DNA of 64,000 bases from an uncultured Roseovarius sp. (GTDB lineage: Bacteria; Pseudomonadota; Alphaproteobacteria; Rhodobacterales; Rhodobacteraceae). Each line of letters starts with the position of its first letter. Position 1 is the stretch's first letter. A program made the position numbers and the translations under genes. Location: positions 124,001 through 188,000 of the forward strand of contig CANNCP010000004.1 in the NCBI GenBank assembly GCA_947503145.1, in the 5' to 3' direction. The notes under the pieces are model-generated. The model was not told the DNA's origin. It did no database searches and saw only the letters and a program-made list of their open reading frames with translations. Positions 44,682 through 52,560 of this stretch are shown one piece after another.

Positions 44682-45560
44682 CTACGCCGTATCACGCTGC
44701 GCGGCGAACGCCTCGGTTTCGCGCAGCATTTCGGGATACCACTCCTCGATCGTCGGCAGGAATGCCTCACGAATGCGCCCGACCTGTTCGGGCGTCAGGT
44801 CCTCGCGCCAGACGCCGGACTGGCCCTTGGCAAAAAATTCCTGCATGCCCTCGGGGCGCTCGGTAAATCCCAGATCGCGTTCCTGCTTTTGCATATTCGC
44901 AAAGCTGGTGGCCTTTATCGCCCGCGCAAGCCGGGGTTTATCCACCTTCAGGCGCAGGAACTTTGACAGCAGATCGCTGAATGTCTTGCCGGGTTTGGCC
45001 AGCATGTCCTCGTAACGCACGACATGGCGCGACAGGCCGGGGGCGTGTGCCCAGCTCCCTACATGGCCATCCCAGCGGCCCAGAACCTCGTAGATGCCCA
45101 CAGGCGTGCCCATGATCGAGTCGGGATTCATCATCCGGTCGATGGCCGTGTCGATGTCGCAGCCCTGGTGCCGGGCGAACGACGGGGCAAGGTCGAACGG
45201 GTTGCGCATGATATAGATCGCCGCGGCGGTCACATCGGGCGGGATCAGGTCCACGTCCAGAAACTTGATCGCCTGGCAGTGTGTCTTGACGAAATGGTGA
45301 TCGGGCTTTGACGCCGCAATCAGTTGCAGCGCTCGTGGCCGCACCCGCAGCCAGTCCTCGGGGCCGTCCGCCTGAAACTTGCCCCCGGCGGCAGCATCAA
45401 AGAAATCCTGCCGCACGTCGCCGGTGGTGAACTGGCGCAGGTTGTTAATGTCCGGCGCCTGCCCCGGCGGCATCATGTAATGCGCAAGAAAGCTGCGCAT
45501 CCACGTATTTCCCGATTTCGGAAAGGATGCAATCCAGATGATCCGTTGCAGGTTACTCAT
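44682..45560 (-). CDS. sulfotransferase-domain protein (copy 2 of a tandem pair)
   Basis: The 292-aa soluble protein has the PAPS 5'-phosphosulfate loop WIASFPKSGNTWMRSFLAHY at its N-terminus, the catalytic-type His region KTHCQAIKF, and the 3'-phosphate-binding YIMRNPFDLAPSFARH. It probably moves a sulfonate group from PAPS to a hydroxyl or amine acceptor, perhaps a surface glycan. Its start overlaps the upstream gene's stop (ATGA). The acceptor is unknown. Confidence 0.87.
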   Translation of the reverse strand: MSNLQRIIWIASFPKSGNTWMRSFLAHYMMPPGQAPDINNLRQFTTGDVRQDFFDAAAGGKFQADGPEDWLRVRPRALQLIAASKPDHHFVKTHCQAIKFLDVDLIPPDVTAAAIYIMRNPFDLAPSFARHQGCDIDTAIDRMMNPDSIMGTPVGIYEVLGRWDGHVGSWAHAPGLSRHVVRYEDMLAKPGKTFSDLLSKFLRLKVDKPRLARAIKATSFANMQKQERDLGFTERPEGMQEFFAKGQSGVWREDLTPEQVGRIREAFLPTIEEWYPEMLRETEAFAAQRDTA

Positions 45561-46387
45561 TCCAGATATCCGAATTTTTTCATGGTCTTGGCATGATCCT
45601 TGCAGATCTGTTCGGCCAGTGCCGGGTCCAGATCAGTCTTCCACCGGCCGCTGCGCCCAGAGGCAAAGAACTTTTCCGCCTTGTCGGGTTTCTCGACAAA
45701 TCCACCCTTGGCCTCTTGTTTTGACACCTCGTCAAAGCTGGAATGTCGCACGGCGCGGTCCAGCCGTTCGTCATCGACTGGCACGCCCAGATGTTTCAGC
45801 ACCTTGGCAAATTCGACATGCGGATTGGCCAGCATATCCTCATAGCGCAGGGTCAGCACGGGATAGGGCGCGTAGCTGGTCCAGCTTTTGACGTGTTCGG
45901 ACCACGACCCCAGAAAAACAGGCACGGTCGCGTCGTCGCCCAACGTCGCGTGATCGCCGCGCGAAATGCTGTGCACGACATCTTCAAGGGTCTTTGCGTA
46001 ATGGCGCGCCGATGACAGCACCATATCACGCGGGTCGCGCATGATGTAGATGGCCGACCGGGTGTATTTGGCCGGGATCAGCTCCACGCCAAAGGCCGCC
46101 TTTCTGCTATTATGCGTCTTGACCAGATTCACGTCGGCATTGTTGCCGACGATGCCGCGCAGCACCTTGTCGCGCAGTGACAGGGTCAGTTGCAGATCGT
46201 TGGTGTCGATCCTGCGGCCTGCGACCATGTGATAGGTCCGCGCCACCGAATCCCCGATTCCGTAACGATGGACCTGATTGATCGGCATCGGTTCGCGGGT
46301 GTTCGCCAGATAGTTCGCCAGAAAAATCCGCGTCCACGTGTTGCCCGATTTGGGATAGGACGCCAGCCATACGATACTATTTTTCAT
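45557..46387 (-). CDS. sulfotransferase-domain protein (copy 1 of a tandem pair)
   Basis: The 276-aa protein is a close paralogue of the next gene: WLASYPKSGNTWTRIFLANY, KTHNSRKAAF, AIYIMRDPRDMVLSSARHY and the shared C-terminal pattern KAEKFFASGRSGRWKTDLDP. Both keep the PAPS-binding loop and the Arg/Ser of the 3'-phosphate site. The tandem suggests gene duplication with possible acceptor divergence. No PAPS synthesis genes are in the window. Confidence 0.87.
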   Translation of the reverse strand: MKNSIVWLASYPKSGNTWTRIFLANYLANTREPMPINQVHRYGIGDSVARTYHMVAGRRIDTNDLQLTLSLRDKVLRGIVGNNADVNLVKTHNSRKAAFGVELIPAKYTRSAIYIMRDPRDMVLSSARHYAKTLEDVVHSISRGDHATLGDDATVPVFLGSWSEHVKSWTSYAPYPVLTLRYEDMLANPHVEFAKVLKHLGVPVDDERLDRAVRHSSFDEVSKQEAKGGFVEKPDKAEKFFASGRSGRWKTDLDPALAEQICKDHAKTMKKFGYLE

Positions 46388-46431
46388 GGGTCTGCCCGGG
46401 CCTGAGATAAAGATATGCCCACATAAGAGAA

Positions 46432-46459
46432 GACGGGAGGGAAATACATCCCCCCCGTC
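46432..46459 (-). terminator. strong hairpin downstream of the porin
   Basis: GACGGGAGGGA (46432-46442) pairs with TCCCCCCCGTC (46449-46459), one mismatch, six-base loop. On the minus strand it lies just past the porin stop and is followed by TTCTCTT, a weak T-rich tract. Confidence 0.6.
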
Positions 46460-46482
46460 CAGATTTTTCGAAAAACCAGTGC

Positions 46483-47610
46483 TTAGAAGCTCAGGTTGAT
46501 CGCGGTGCCGATAACAGTACCTTTGATCTCGGTGCCGGCAAAACTTTTGACGTCTGCCTCAACGTACGCGGCATAGATATCCCAGTCAACGCCCGGGCCC
46601 AGATCGCGGCTGGCACCGATACGGTACGCATTGTATTCGGCCTTGGTATCAGTGTACTTGGTTTCACCCATGTACATCTGGCCTTCGAAGGCCCAAGGGC
46701 CGGCTGCATCATAGACAACACCAAAGCTGTAGCCTTCGGAGTCTACATAATTTCCTAGGGCTGTTACTGGCCCGCCGACTCCACCGGGATCTTCGGAGGT
46801 GTAGCTGCCGCCGATGGTGAAGTCACCAAAGCCGACCTGCAGGCCGACGCCCCAAACTTCGGGATCGCTGCCACCGACAATCAAGTTTGCGGTGCCGTAG
46901 CGCGCCGAGAAGTCGACCGAGGTTGTGCCGAATGTCTGGCTATACGCCAACGAGATATCAAAGATGTCTTCGACGGTCGCGGTGCCGGCTGTTCCACTGT
47001 TGTTGTGGTTCTGCGTCGAGGTGCCACCGTCGTTACGTGCGTATGACACACCCAATGTCAGGCCGTTGAAGGACGGCGTGAAGTAGGTCAGACGATCGGG
47101 ATCGTTGTTGCCGGCCACTTCGGGGCTGGCGGTCGTTGCGGCACCGGCCAGAATACCGCCGGCGCTGAACGGGATGAATGCCGAGATCGAAGGCGACTGG
47201 ATCGCCATCGAGGTCACACCAGGTGCCGACACCTGCTGCATGTAACCGGCCGAGTTCTTTGAACCGGCGATGATCTGACCCATCGTGTCGCTGGAGATGG
47301 TCATGTAGGTTTCGTCGATCTCGTTACCCAGGCTTTGGCCTTCACCTTCGAACTGGACGTTGATACCGAATGTCAGGCCATTGTCCAATGTGATGGACGG
47401 CGTAAAGATGATCTCGGTGTTCGAGTGAAAGCCGAGGCCATCATAATCCGCAGCAGGCGCAAAAGCCGTGACGGCAGTGCCGCTGACGTCAGCGAATGCA
47501 ACGTGCTGGTTCATGAAGCCACCCCAGCTCAGGTCCCATTCTTGGGCCGTCGCTGGAGCCGCCATTGCGCAACCGATGATCGCGCTGGTGCAAAGCAGAT
47601 GCTTTTTCAA
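46483..47610 (-). CDS. gram-negative porin (roseobacter type)
   Basis: The 375-aa precursor has a Sec signal cleaved after PATAQ (about residue 22) and a beta-barrel body with alternating aromatic/hydrophobic strands, Asp/Gly-rich loops and a terminal Phe, the outer-membrane assembly signal. It should form a trimeric diffusion channel. The start codon is TTG at 47610, with a strong GAGGAGGGA just upstream. A hairpin follows the gene. Confidence 0.88.
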   Translation of the reverse strand: MKKHLLCTSAIIGCAMAAPATAQEWDLSWGGFMNQHVAFADVSGTAVTAFAPAADYDGLGFHSNTEIIFTPSITLDNGLTFGINVQFEGEGQSLGNEIDETYMTISSDTMGQIIAGSKNSAGYMQQVSAPGVTSMAIQSPSISAFIPFSAGGILAGAATTASPEVAGNNDPDRLTYFTPSFNGLTLGVSYARNDGGTSTQNHNNSGTAGTATVEDIFDISLAYSQTFGTTSVDFSARYGTANLIVGGSDPEVWGVGLQVGFGDFTIGGSYTSEDPGGVGGPVTALGNYVDSEGYSFGVVYDAAGPWAFEGQMYMGETKYTDTKAEYNAYRIGASRDLGPGVDWDIYAAYVEADVKSFAGTEIKGTVIGTAINLSF

Positions 47611-48057
47611 GGTGTGTCCCTCCTCATAATAGCAGGAATATGTGTGTCATGATCCGCCGCCTCCATAGTCAGACGCGGCTTGGGATCAAATGCAGCTTTT
47701 TGACCCCGGGTGTCAACGCGCACCGCCCGCACCGCAATGTTGTTGGCCCGGTTGTGACGTATAAACCACACAACTACCGCAGAGCGCCCCCGATACGGCC
47801 TGAAACCGGCGAAAACCCCCGGATTTCAGGGGCAAAGAGCCGCCCACCCCAAGCGCGTCCATGCGGCTGCTCGGGTCCTGACAGGGGGCGGGAACCCCGG
47901 ATCGCAGGCGGAATCGCCCCCGCAACACGCACGCCGCACCCGATGCCCAGCCCCGAGTCGGACCGCTGCGGACCATGTCGCGCGCAACGTAGCCATGTTG
48001 CCTTGTGCCCCGCGATTGGCGCAGAATGCACGCAATAGCCCAACACAGGAGCACGCA
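47611..48057. other. 447-base divergent intergenic region
   Basis: It separates the porin and the class II aldolase, so it must hold both promoters. The porin RBS is at about 47611-47625, and the aldolase RBS CAGGAGC is just before 48058. I found no convincing gene, RNA fold or repeat in the rest. Confidence 0.5.
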
Positions 48058-48831
48058 ATGGCCCGGACATCACAGACCTCACCAGCACCAAGCATCGCCA
48101 ATATCGACCACTGGCCCGAACGCGTGCAGATGGCCGCCGCCTTTCGCTGGACCGAGCGGCTGAACATGCACGAGGCGGTGGCGAATCATTTCAGCCTCGC
48201 GGTCAACGAAGGTGGCACGCAGTTCCTGATGAACCCCAACCAGATGCACTTTGCCCGCATCCGGGCGTCCGACCTGCTGTTGCTTGACGCCAATGACCCG
48301 GACACGCTGAAGCGCCCCGGCGCGCCCGACCCGACCGCCTGGGGGCTGCACGGCTCGGTCCATCGGCATTGCCCGCATGCGCGCTGTGTCATGCATGTGC
48401 ATTCGATCCATGCCACCGTGCTGGCCTGCCTCGCTGACAGCACCCTGCCGCCAATCGACCAGAACACCGCGATCTTTTACAATCGCTACGTCGTCGATGA
48501 TGGCTTCTCGGGCCTCGCCTTTGAAAGCGAGGGCACACGCTGTGCGCAGATGCTGAGCGATCCAAAGGTCAAGGTGATGATCATGGGCAATCACGGCGTT
48601 CTGATCCTGGGCGACAGCGTCGCCGACACGTTCAACCGGATGTATTACTTTGAGCGCGCCGCCGAGACCTATATCCGCGCGCTTCAGACCGGCCAGCCGC
48701 TGCGCGTGCTGTCAGACGAGATCGCCGAAAAGACCGCGCAGGAACTGGACGGGTATCCCGGCCAGGCCGATCAGCACATGTCCGAGCTGATGGCGATCCT
48801 CGATAACGAAGAATCGAACTACGCCAGCTGA
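48058..48831 (+). CDS. class II aldolase/adducin family protein
   Basis: The 257-aa protein has the class II aldolase fold: NHFSLAV at the phosphate/substrate site, and zinc-binding histidines in HGSVHRHCPHARCVMHVHSIHA plus a later MGNHGVLI. Relatives cleave sugar phosphates such as fuculose-1-phosphate or act as decarboxylases or dehydratases, so the substrate cannot be named. It starts at ATG 48058 and converges on the deacetylase-fold gene. Confidence 0.85.
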   Translation: MARTSQTSPAPSIANIDHWPERVQMAAAFRWTERLNMHEAVANHFSLAVNEGGTQFLMNPNQMHFARIRASDLLLLDANDPDTLKRPGAPDPTAWGLHGSVHRHCPHARCVMHVHSIHATVLACLADSTLPPIDQNTAIFYNRYVVDDGFSGLAFESEGTRCAQMLSDPKVKVMIMGNHGVLILGDSVADTFNRMYYFERAAETYIRALQTGQPLRVLSDEIAEKTAQELDGYPGQADQHMSELMAILDNEESNYAS

Positions 48832-48853
48832 CGGCAAGGCCGCCAGAGCGGGG

Positions 48854-49885
48854 TCATTGGGACGCAGCCCCCTGATATCCTTCCAGAACGCGGGTCAGGT
48901 TCGGGCCCAGATGCGCGCTCAGATATCCGCCCTCCTGCACGAAGAGCACCGGCAGGCCGGGGCGGGCCAGCGTCGCGCCGATCTGCTCGAACCCGTCGGT
49001 CGTCACGGTCATTGCCCTGAACGGATCGCTTTCGTGTGTGTCCAGCCCCAGCGCCACCACCAGCACATCGGCGCCGAAATCGGCGATGCGCGTCTGCGCC
49101 GTGTCCAGCGCCTCTAGAAACATCGCGTCGCCGCTGCCCATCGGCAGCGGCAGGTTGAGGTTGTAGCCCAGCCCGGCACCGACCCCGCGCTCTGCCGTGT
49201 GCCCCCAGAAGAACGGATAGAACCCCGCCGGATCGGCATGGATCGAAACCGTCAGGACATCACCGCGCGCATAGAAGATATCCTGCGTGCCATTGCCGTG
49301 ATGCACATCGACATCCAGGATCGCAGGCCGCAGCCCCTTGTTGCGCAGTCGTTGGGCCGCAATCGCGCTGTTGTTGAGAAAGCAAAAGCCACCCGCCATG
49401 TCCGAATAGGCGTGGTGCCCCGGCGGGCGCGACAGGGCATAGACCGCGCCTGTCCCGGCTGCAATCAGGTCCGCGCCAGTGATGGCCGTCTGCGCCGAGG
49501 CATAGGCCGCCCCCCATGTCTGCGCGCCGATGGGACAGGCCGTATCGCCCTGATGATAGCCCGCCTGCCCGACAGGCGAGGCCGGGTAGCTGTCGCAGCG
49601 GGCGCGGGCGTGGACGTTCGGGATCACCTCGGGCGCGGCCCCCGGCAGATCCTGCCAGCGGGCATGGATGGCTTGCAGGAACCGCAGATACTCTGGCGTA
49701 TGGATCGCCGCGATGGGCCCCAGCCCCGCATCGCCCGGAGTCTGGAATATACATCCCGCCGCCTCGGCCCCCGCGCGCAGGCGCATCACACGCTCGGGCT
49801 GTTCGGGGCTGGGCTTTTTCACCCCGGCGACCAGAAAGTTCTGCGGGTCATGCTGCGTCTGGACGGGATCGAGAATGGCTTTCAT
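48854..49885 (-). CDS. histone-deacetylase-fold amidohydrolase (copy 1)
   Basis: The 343-aa zinc hydrolase belongs to the bacterial HDAC-like/acetylpolyamine amidohydrolase family. Motifs: RPPGHHAYSDMAGGFCFLNN with the catalytic His pair, DVDVHHGNGTQDIFY with zinc ligands Asp and His, and the late GLDTHESDPF with the third ligand. It removes acetyl groups from small amines or lysines. It is very similar to the protein at 58761-59783. Its start is 198 bases downstream of comE on the same strand, so coexpression is uncertain. Confidence 0.88.
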   Translation of the reverse strand: MKAILDPVQTQHDPQNFLVAGVKKPSPEQPERVMRLRAGAEAAGCIFQTPGDAGLGPIAAIHTPEYLRFLQAIHARWQDLPGAAPEVIPNVHARARCDSYPASPVGQAGYHQGDTACPIGAQTWGAAYASAQTAITGADLIAAGTGAVYALSRPPGHHAYSDMAGGFCFLNNSAIAAQRLRNKGLRPAILDVDVHHGNGTQDIFYARGDVLTVSIHADPAGFYPFFWGHTAERGVGAGLGYNLNLPLPMGSGDAMFLEALDTAQTRIADFGADVLVVALGLDTHESDPFRAMTVTTDGFEQIGATLARPGLPVLFVQEGGYLSAHLGPNLTRVLEGYQGAASQ

Positions 49886-50082
49886 CAGAGCACCTCCTGC
49901 GCCCTTGCTAACGGGTTTTACCCAAAAGCTGAATTGCTGATTTTCGACAGGTCATGCGCGCCCTCACGTAGACGGGATAGTGAACCCGCCGCCTGCAGGC
50001 TGGCAACGGCGCAGTCATTCCGGGCCTCTTGCCTGTACGGTGCAGTTGCTGTCAGCGCGCACGTCGCGCGAGGCGACGGCGC

Positions 50083-50637
50083 TTACGCCTGGACCGCCTT
50101 CATGAACCGGTCGCGGATCACCACCGGGTCCATCGTGATCACCGGCACCTTGATGTTGCCGCTGTCGCATTTCACCACGATCACGGTCATCTGCCTGCTG
50201 TCGATAGCTGCCCGAAGAGCCGTGCCTGCGTCCTCGGCCGGGCATTCCACGACATTTTCACAACCGCAGGCCGCAGCCACGGCCGCAAGCGATGTCTTCT
50301 TGCCCGTATAGGTTGGCTGGTCGCCGGTAGAGCCATAGCTGCCATTGTCGATGATCAGCAGGATGTAATTGTCGGCCACGTTGTTCGCGATGGTCGGCAG
50401 CGTGCCGAAATTGGTCAGGACAGAGCCATCACCATCGATGGAGATCACTGTCTTGTCCTGAGACAACGCCAGCCCCAGCCCGATCGACGAACTCAGCCCC
50501 ATGGTGCCCAACATGTAGAAATTGCCGGGCTGATCGTCGATCATGTGCAGTTCCTGGCTGGGCAGGCCGATATTGCAGATTACGAGGTGATCGCGCAGGA
50601 TCGGCGCGATGTCGCGCAGGATTTCAGAGCGTATCAT
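50083..50637 (-). CDS. comE: sulfopyruvate decarboxylase beta subunit-like, TPP-binding
   Basis: The 184-aa protein is the thiamine-pyrophosphate-binding half of a two-subunit 2-oxoacid decarboxylase. The ThDP/Mg motif is seen in SIDGDGSVLTNFGTLPTIAN...NYILLIIDNGSYGSTG. With ComD it would turn 3-sulfopyruvate into sulfoacetaldehyde and CO2, a step used in roseobacter sulfonate breakdown. Start overlaps the comD stop by four bases. A phosphonopyruvate decarboxylase-like role is the main alternative. Confidence 0.82.
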   Translation of the reverse strand: MIRSEILRDIAPILRDHLVICNIGLPSQELHMIDDQPGNFYMLGTMGLSSSIGLGLALSQDKTVISIDGDGSVLTNFGTLPTIANNVADNYILLIIDNGSYGSTGDQPTYTGKKTSLAAVAAACGCENVVECPAEDAGTALRAAIDSRQMTVIVVKCDSGNIKVPVITMDPVVIRDRFMKAVQA

Positions 50638-51140
50638 TGGTCGCCGTAACCTCCCCAAAAGGATGCGTCCGTCAGGATTGCGACGGGTTTGTTACACATG
50701 AACGTGTATTTCAGAATCGCGTCCAGCTCATCGGCGTCCCTTTCGCGGTGAAAATGATAGGTCGGGATGTTCAACTGGGCCAGGAGCGCCTTGGTGTGGA
50801 CCGCCATTTCGACCTGACAGGCCACCGGCTCGCGCAGCTCGCCGCGGTAGCTGATCAGCATCGGCAGCGGCATCCGGTAGAACTGCGTCAGTGTCGCCAG
50901 CGTGTTGATAGTCACGCCGATGGCAGTATTCTGCATGATGATACACGGACGCTTGCCGCCCAGGAAGGCACCGGCGCAGAGGCCCATACCTTCGTCTTCC
51001 TTGTTGGCGGGGAGGTGATGGATTTCGGGACGCGCATCGACCTCGTCAATCACACCGGCCAGTTGCTTGCACGGCACCGTGGTCACGAACGAGATGTCGT
51101 TGGCAACGAGGTCATCCACGATCTTGCTGTGTATGGACAC
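50634..51140 (-). CDS. comD: sulfopyruvate decarboxylase alpha subunit-like
   Basis: The 168-aa protein is the pyrimidine-binding half of the enzyme, with FVTTVPCKQLAGVIDEV, the conserved Glu in NKEDEGMGLCAGAFLGGKRPCIIMQN and TLTQFYRMPLPMLISYRGE. I start at GTG 51140, ten bases after AAGGAG; no ATG fits. Neither xsc nor sulfolactate dehydrogenase genes are in the window, so the rest of the pathway must lie elsewhere. Confidence 0.82.
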   Translation of the reverse strand: MSIHSKIVDDLVANDISFVTTVPCKQLAGVIDEVDARPEIHHLPANKEDEGMGLCAGAFLGGKRPCIIMQNTAIGVTINTLATLTQFYRMPLPMLISYRGELREPVACQVEMAVHTKALLAQLNIPTYHFHRERDADELDAILKYTFMCNKPVAILTDASFWGGYGDQ

Positions 51141-51359
51141 GTCTTCGGGTCTCCTTGAGAGAGGGGGGTAACGGGTCAGCACCTGAAACCTTCAGCCCCG
51201 GGCGCGCCGAGGCACTGGCGCGAGCGGCGACATATCCGACCTCATGGATCACTATATCTTATCTCGCGTCACCGTCCAGCGCATCCACGTGCAGCACGCG
51301 AAGATCGCATCTGCCGGTCAGATACCTGCGCCGCGTCCGTGCGTTTCGGCACTCATGCT

Positions 51360-51380
51360 GTCTCGGGCATGTGCCGAGAC
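51360..51380 (-). terminator. hairpin past the last mnh gene
   Basis: GTCTCGG (51360-51366) and CCGAGAC (51374-51380) form a perfect 7-bp stem, eight bases past the mnhG stop at 51389. There is no strong T tract. It probably marks the 3' end of the antiporter operon. Confidence 0.5.
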
Positions 51381-51388
51381 GCTTCTGG

Positions 51389-51778
51389 TCACGCGTCTTT
51401 CTGCTCGGCGATCTCGCGATCTGCCTCGGGCACATCCAGCGTCGCCCATGTCTTGTCCTGCGCCGGCGGGGGCGGGGTCTCGCAAGAGCCGCAATGGATG
51501 TTCACCTTGCCAAAGAAATTGGCCGAGATCGGGGCCGTAACAAACAGGAACGCCATGACCAGCAGCTGGTGCGCCGATCCGTTCCCGAACGTGTAGGAAT
51601 GGATGACCGAGGCCAGCAACAGGGCACCGACCCCCATCGTGCTGATCTTGGTAGGTGCGTGCAGACGCGTCATGGGATCGTTGAACTTCAGCAGGCCGAT
51701 CACGCCCACCAGCATGAAGAACGCACCGATCAGCAGGCAGATACCTATGGCGAATGTGGCGAGGATCTCGATCGTCAT
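51389..51778 (-). CDS. mnhG: monovalent cation/proton antiporter subunit G
   Basis: This 129-aa membrane protein is the last subunit of the Mnh/Pha (Mrp) complex, with three hydrophobic helices and the family segment FFMLVGVIGLLKFNDPMTRLHAPTKIST. A C-terminal cytosolic tail contains CGSCETPPPPA. Its start overlaps the mnhF stop (ATGA). Confidence 0.92.
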   Translation of the reverse strand: MTIEILATFAIGICLLIGAFFMLVGVIGLLKFNDPMTRLHAPTKISTMGVGALLLASVIHSYTFGNGSAHQLLVMAFLFVTAPISANFFGKVNIHCGSCETPPPPAQDKTWATLDVPEADREIAEQKDA

Positions 51779-52062
51779 TCGATGATGTCCCCCCGCAACA
51801 CGAACCGCGCATAGGCGACCGAGGACACGAAGCCGAGCATCGCAATGATCATCGCTGCCTCGAAATAAATGCGCGTGCCCTGCGAAATGCCCAGAAGCAC
51901 GATCAACCCGATCGCGTTCACCACCATCGTATCCAGCGCCAGGATGCGGTCCCCGGTGCTGGGGCCGATCACCACCCGGATCATCGACAGCATCTGCGCC
52001 ACAGCGACGGCGGCAAAGGCGATCATCAGCGCCACATTCATGAAATCGGTTGCAAGGCTCAT
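51775..52062 (-). CDS. mnhF: monovalent cation/proton antiporter subunit F
   Basis: The 95-aa protein has three helices and the motif RVVIGPSTGDRILALDTMVVNAIGL, typical of MnhF/PhaF. It is part of the same membrane complex and overlaps both neighbours by ATGA junctions. Confidence 0.92.
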   Translation of the reverse strand: MSLATDFMNVALMIAFAAVAVAQMLSMIRVVIGPSTGDRILALDTMVVNAIGLIVLLGISQGTRIYFEAAMIIAMLGFVSSVAYARFVLRGDIIE

Positions 52063-52559
52063 ACGAATATCTCCTTCAAGCGGCGCTCGTAGCGCTGTTT
52101 GATCTCATCGCGCACCGCGTCGGGGTCGTCGGTGTCCAGCGTGTGCACCAGCAGGCTGTGCCCGTCGCTCGACAGGTCCGTGGACACCGTGCCGGGCGTC
52201 AGCGTGATCGTGCCCGCCAGTACCGTGATCGCCTCGGGCTGGCGCAGGTCGAGCGGCACGACCACCCAGGTCGGTCGCAGTTTCGAATTGGGTCGGGTCA
52301 GCACGATCCAGGCCACTTCCACATTGGCCACCATGATATCCCAGATCACCAGCGCGATATAGGCGATCATTCGTCCGACGCGAAACCCTTGCGGGCTGTC
52401 CGGCCACCAGGCCGCGGTGATCCTGGGGATGATGACACCAAGGATGAGGCCAAAGACGACCATGCCCGCCGACACGTCGTTTTGCAGCAGGGTCCAGACC
52501 ACCGCCAGCAGGAGGGTCAGCAACGGGTGCGGAAACAGCCAGTGAAAGGCACGCTTCAT
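52059..52559 (-). CDS. mnhE: monovalent cation/proton antiporter subunit E
   Basis: The 166-aa subunit has two to three N-terminal helices and a cytosolic C-terminal domain with LTPGTVSTDLSSDGHSLLVHTLD, a family signature. I start at ATG 52559, eight bases after GAGGAG and one base past the mnhD stop; the longer frame from 52598 is not supported. Confidence 0.92.
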   Translation of the reverse strand: MKRAFHWLFPHPLLTLLLAVVWTLLQNDVSAGMVVFGLILGVIIPRITAAWWPDSPQGFRVGRMIAYIALVIWDIMVANVEVAWIVLTRPNSKLRPTWVVVPLDLRQPEAITVLAGTITLTPGTVSTDLSSDGHSLLVHTLDTDDPDAVRDEIKQRYERRLKEIFV

Positions 52560-52560
52560 G

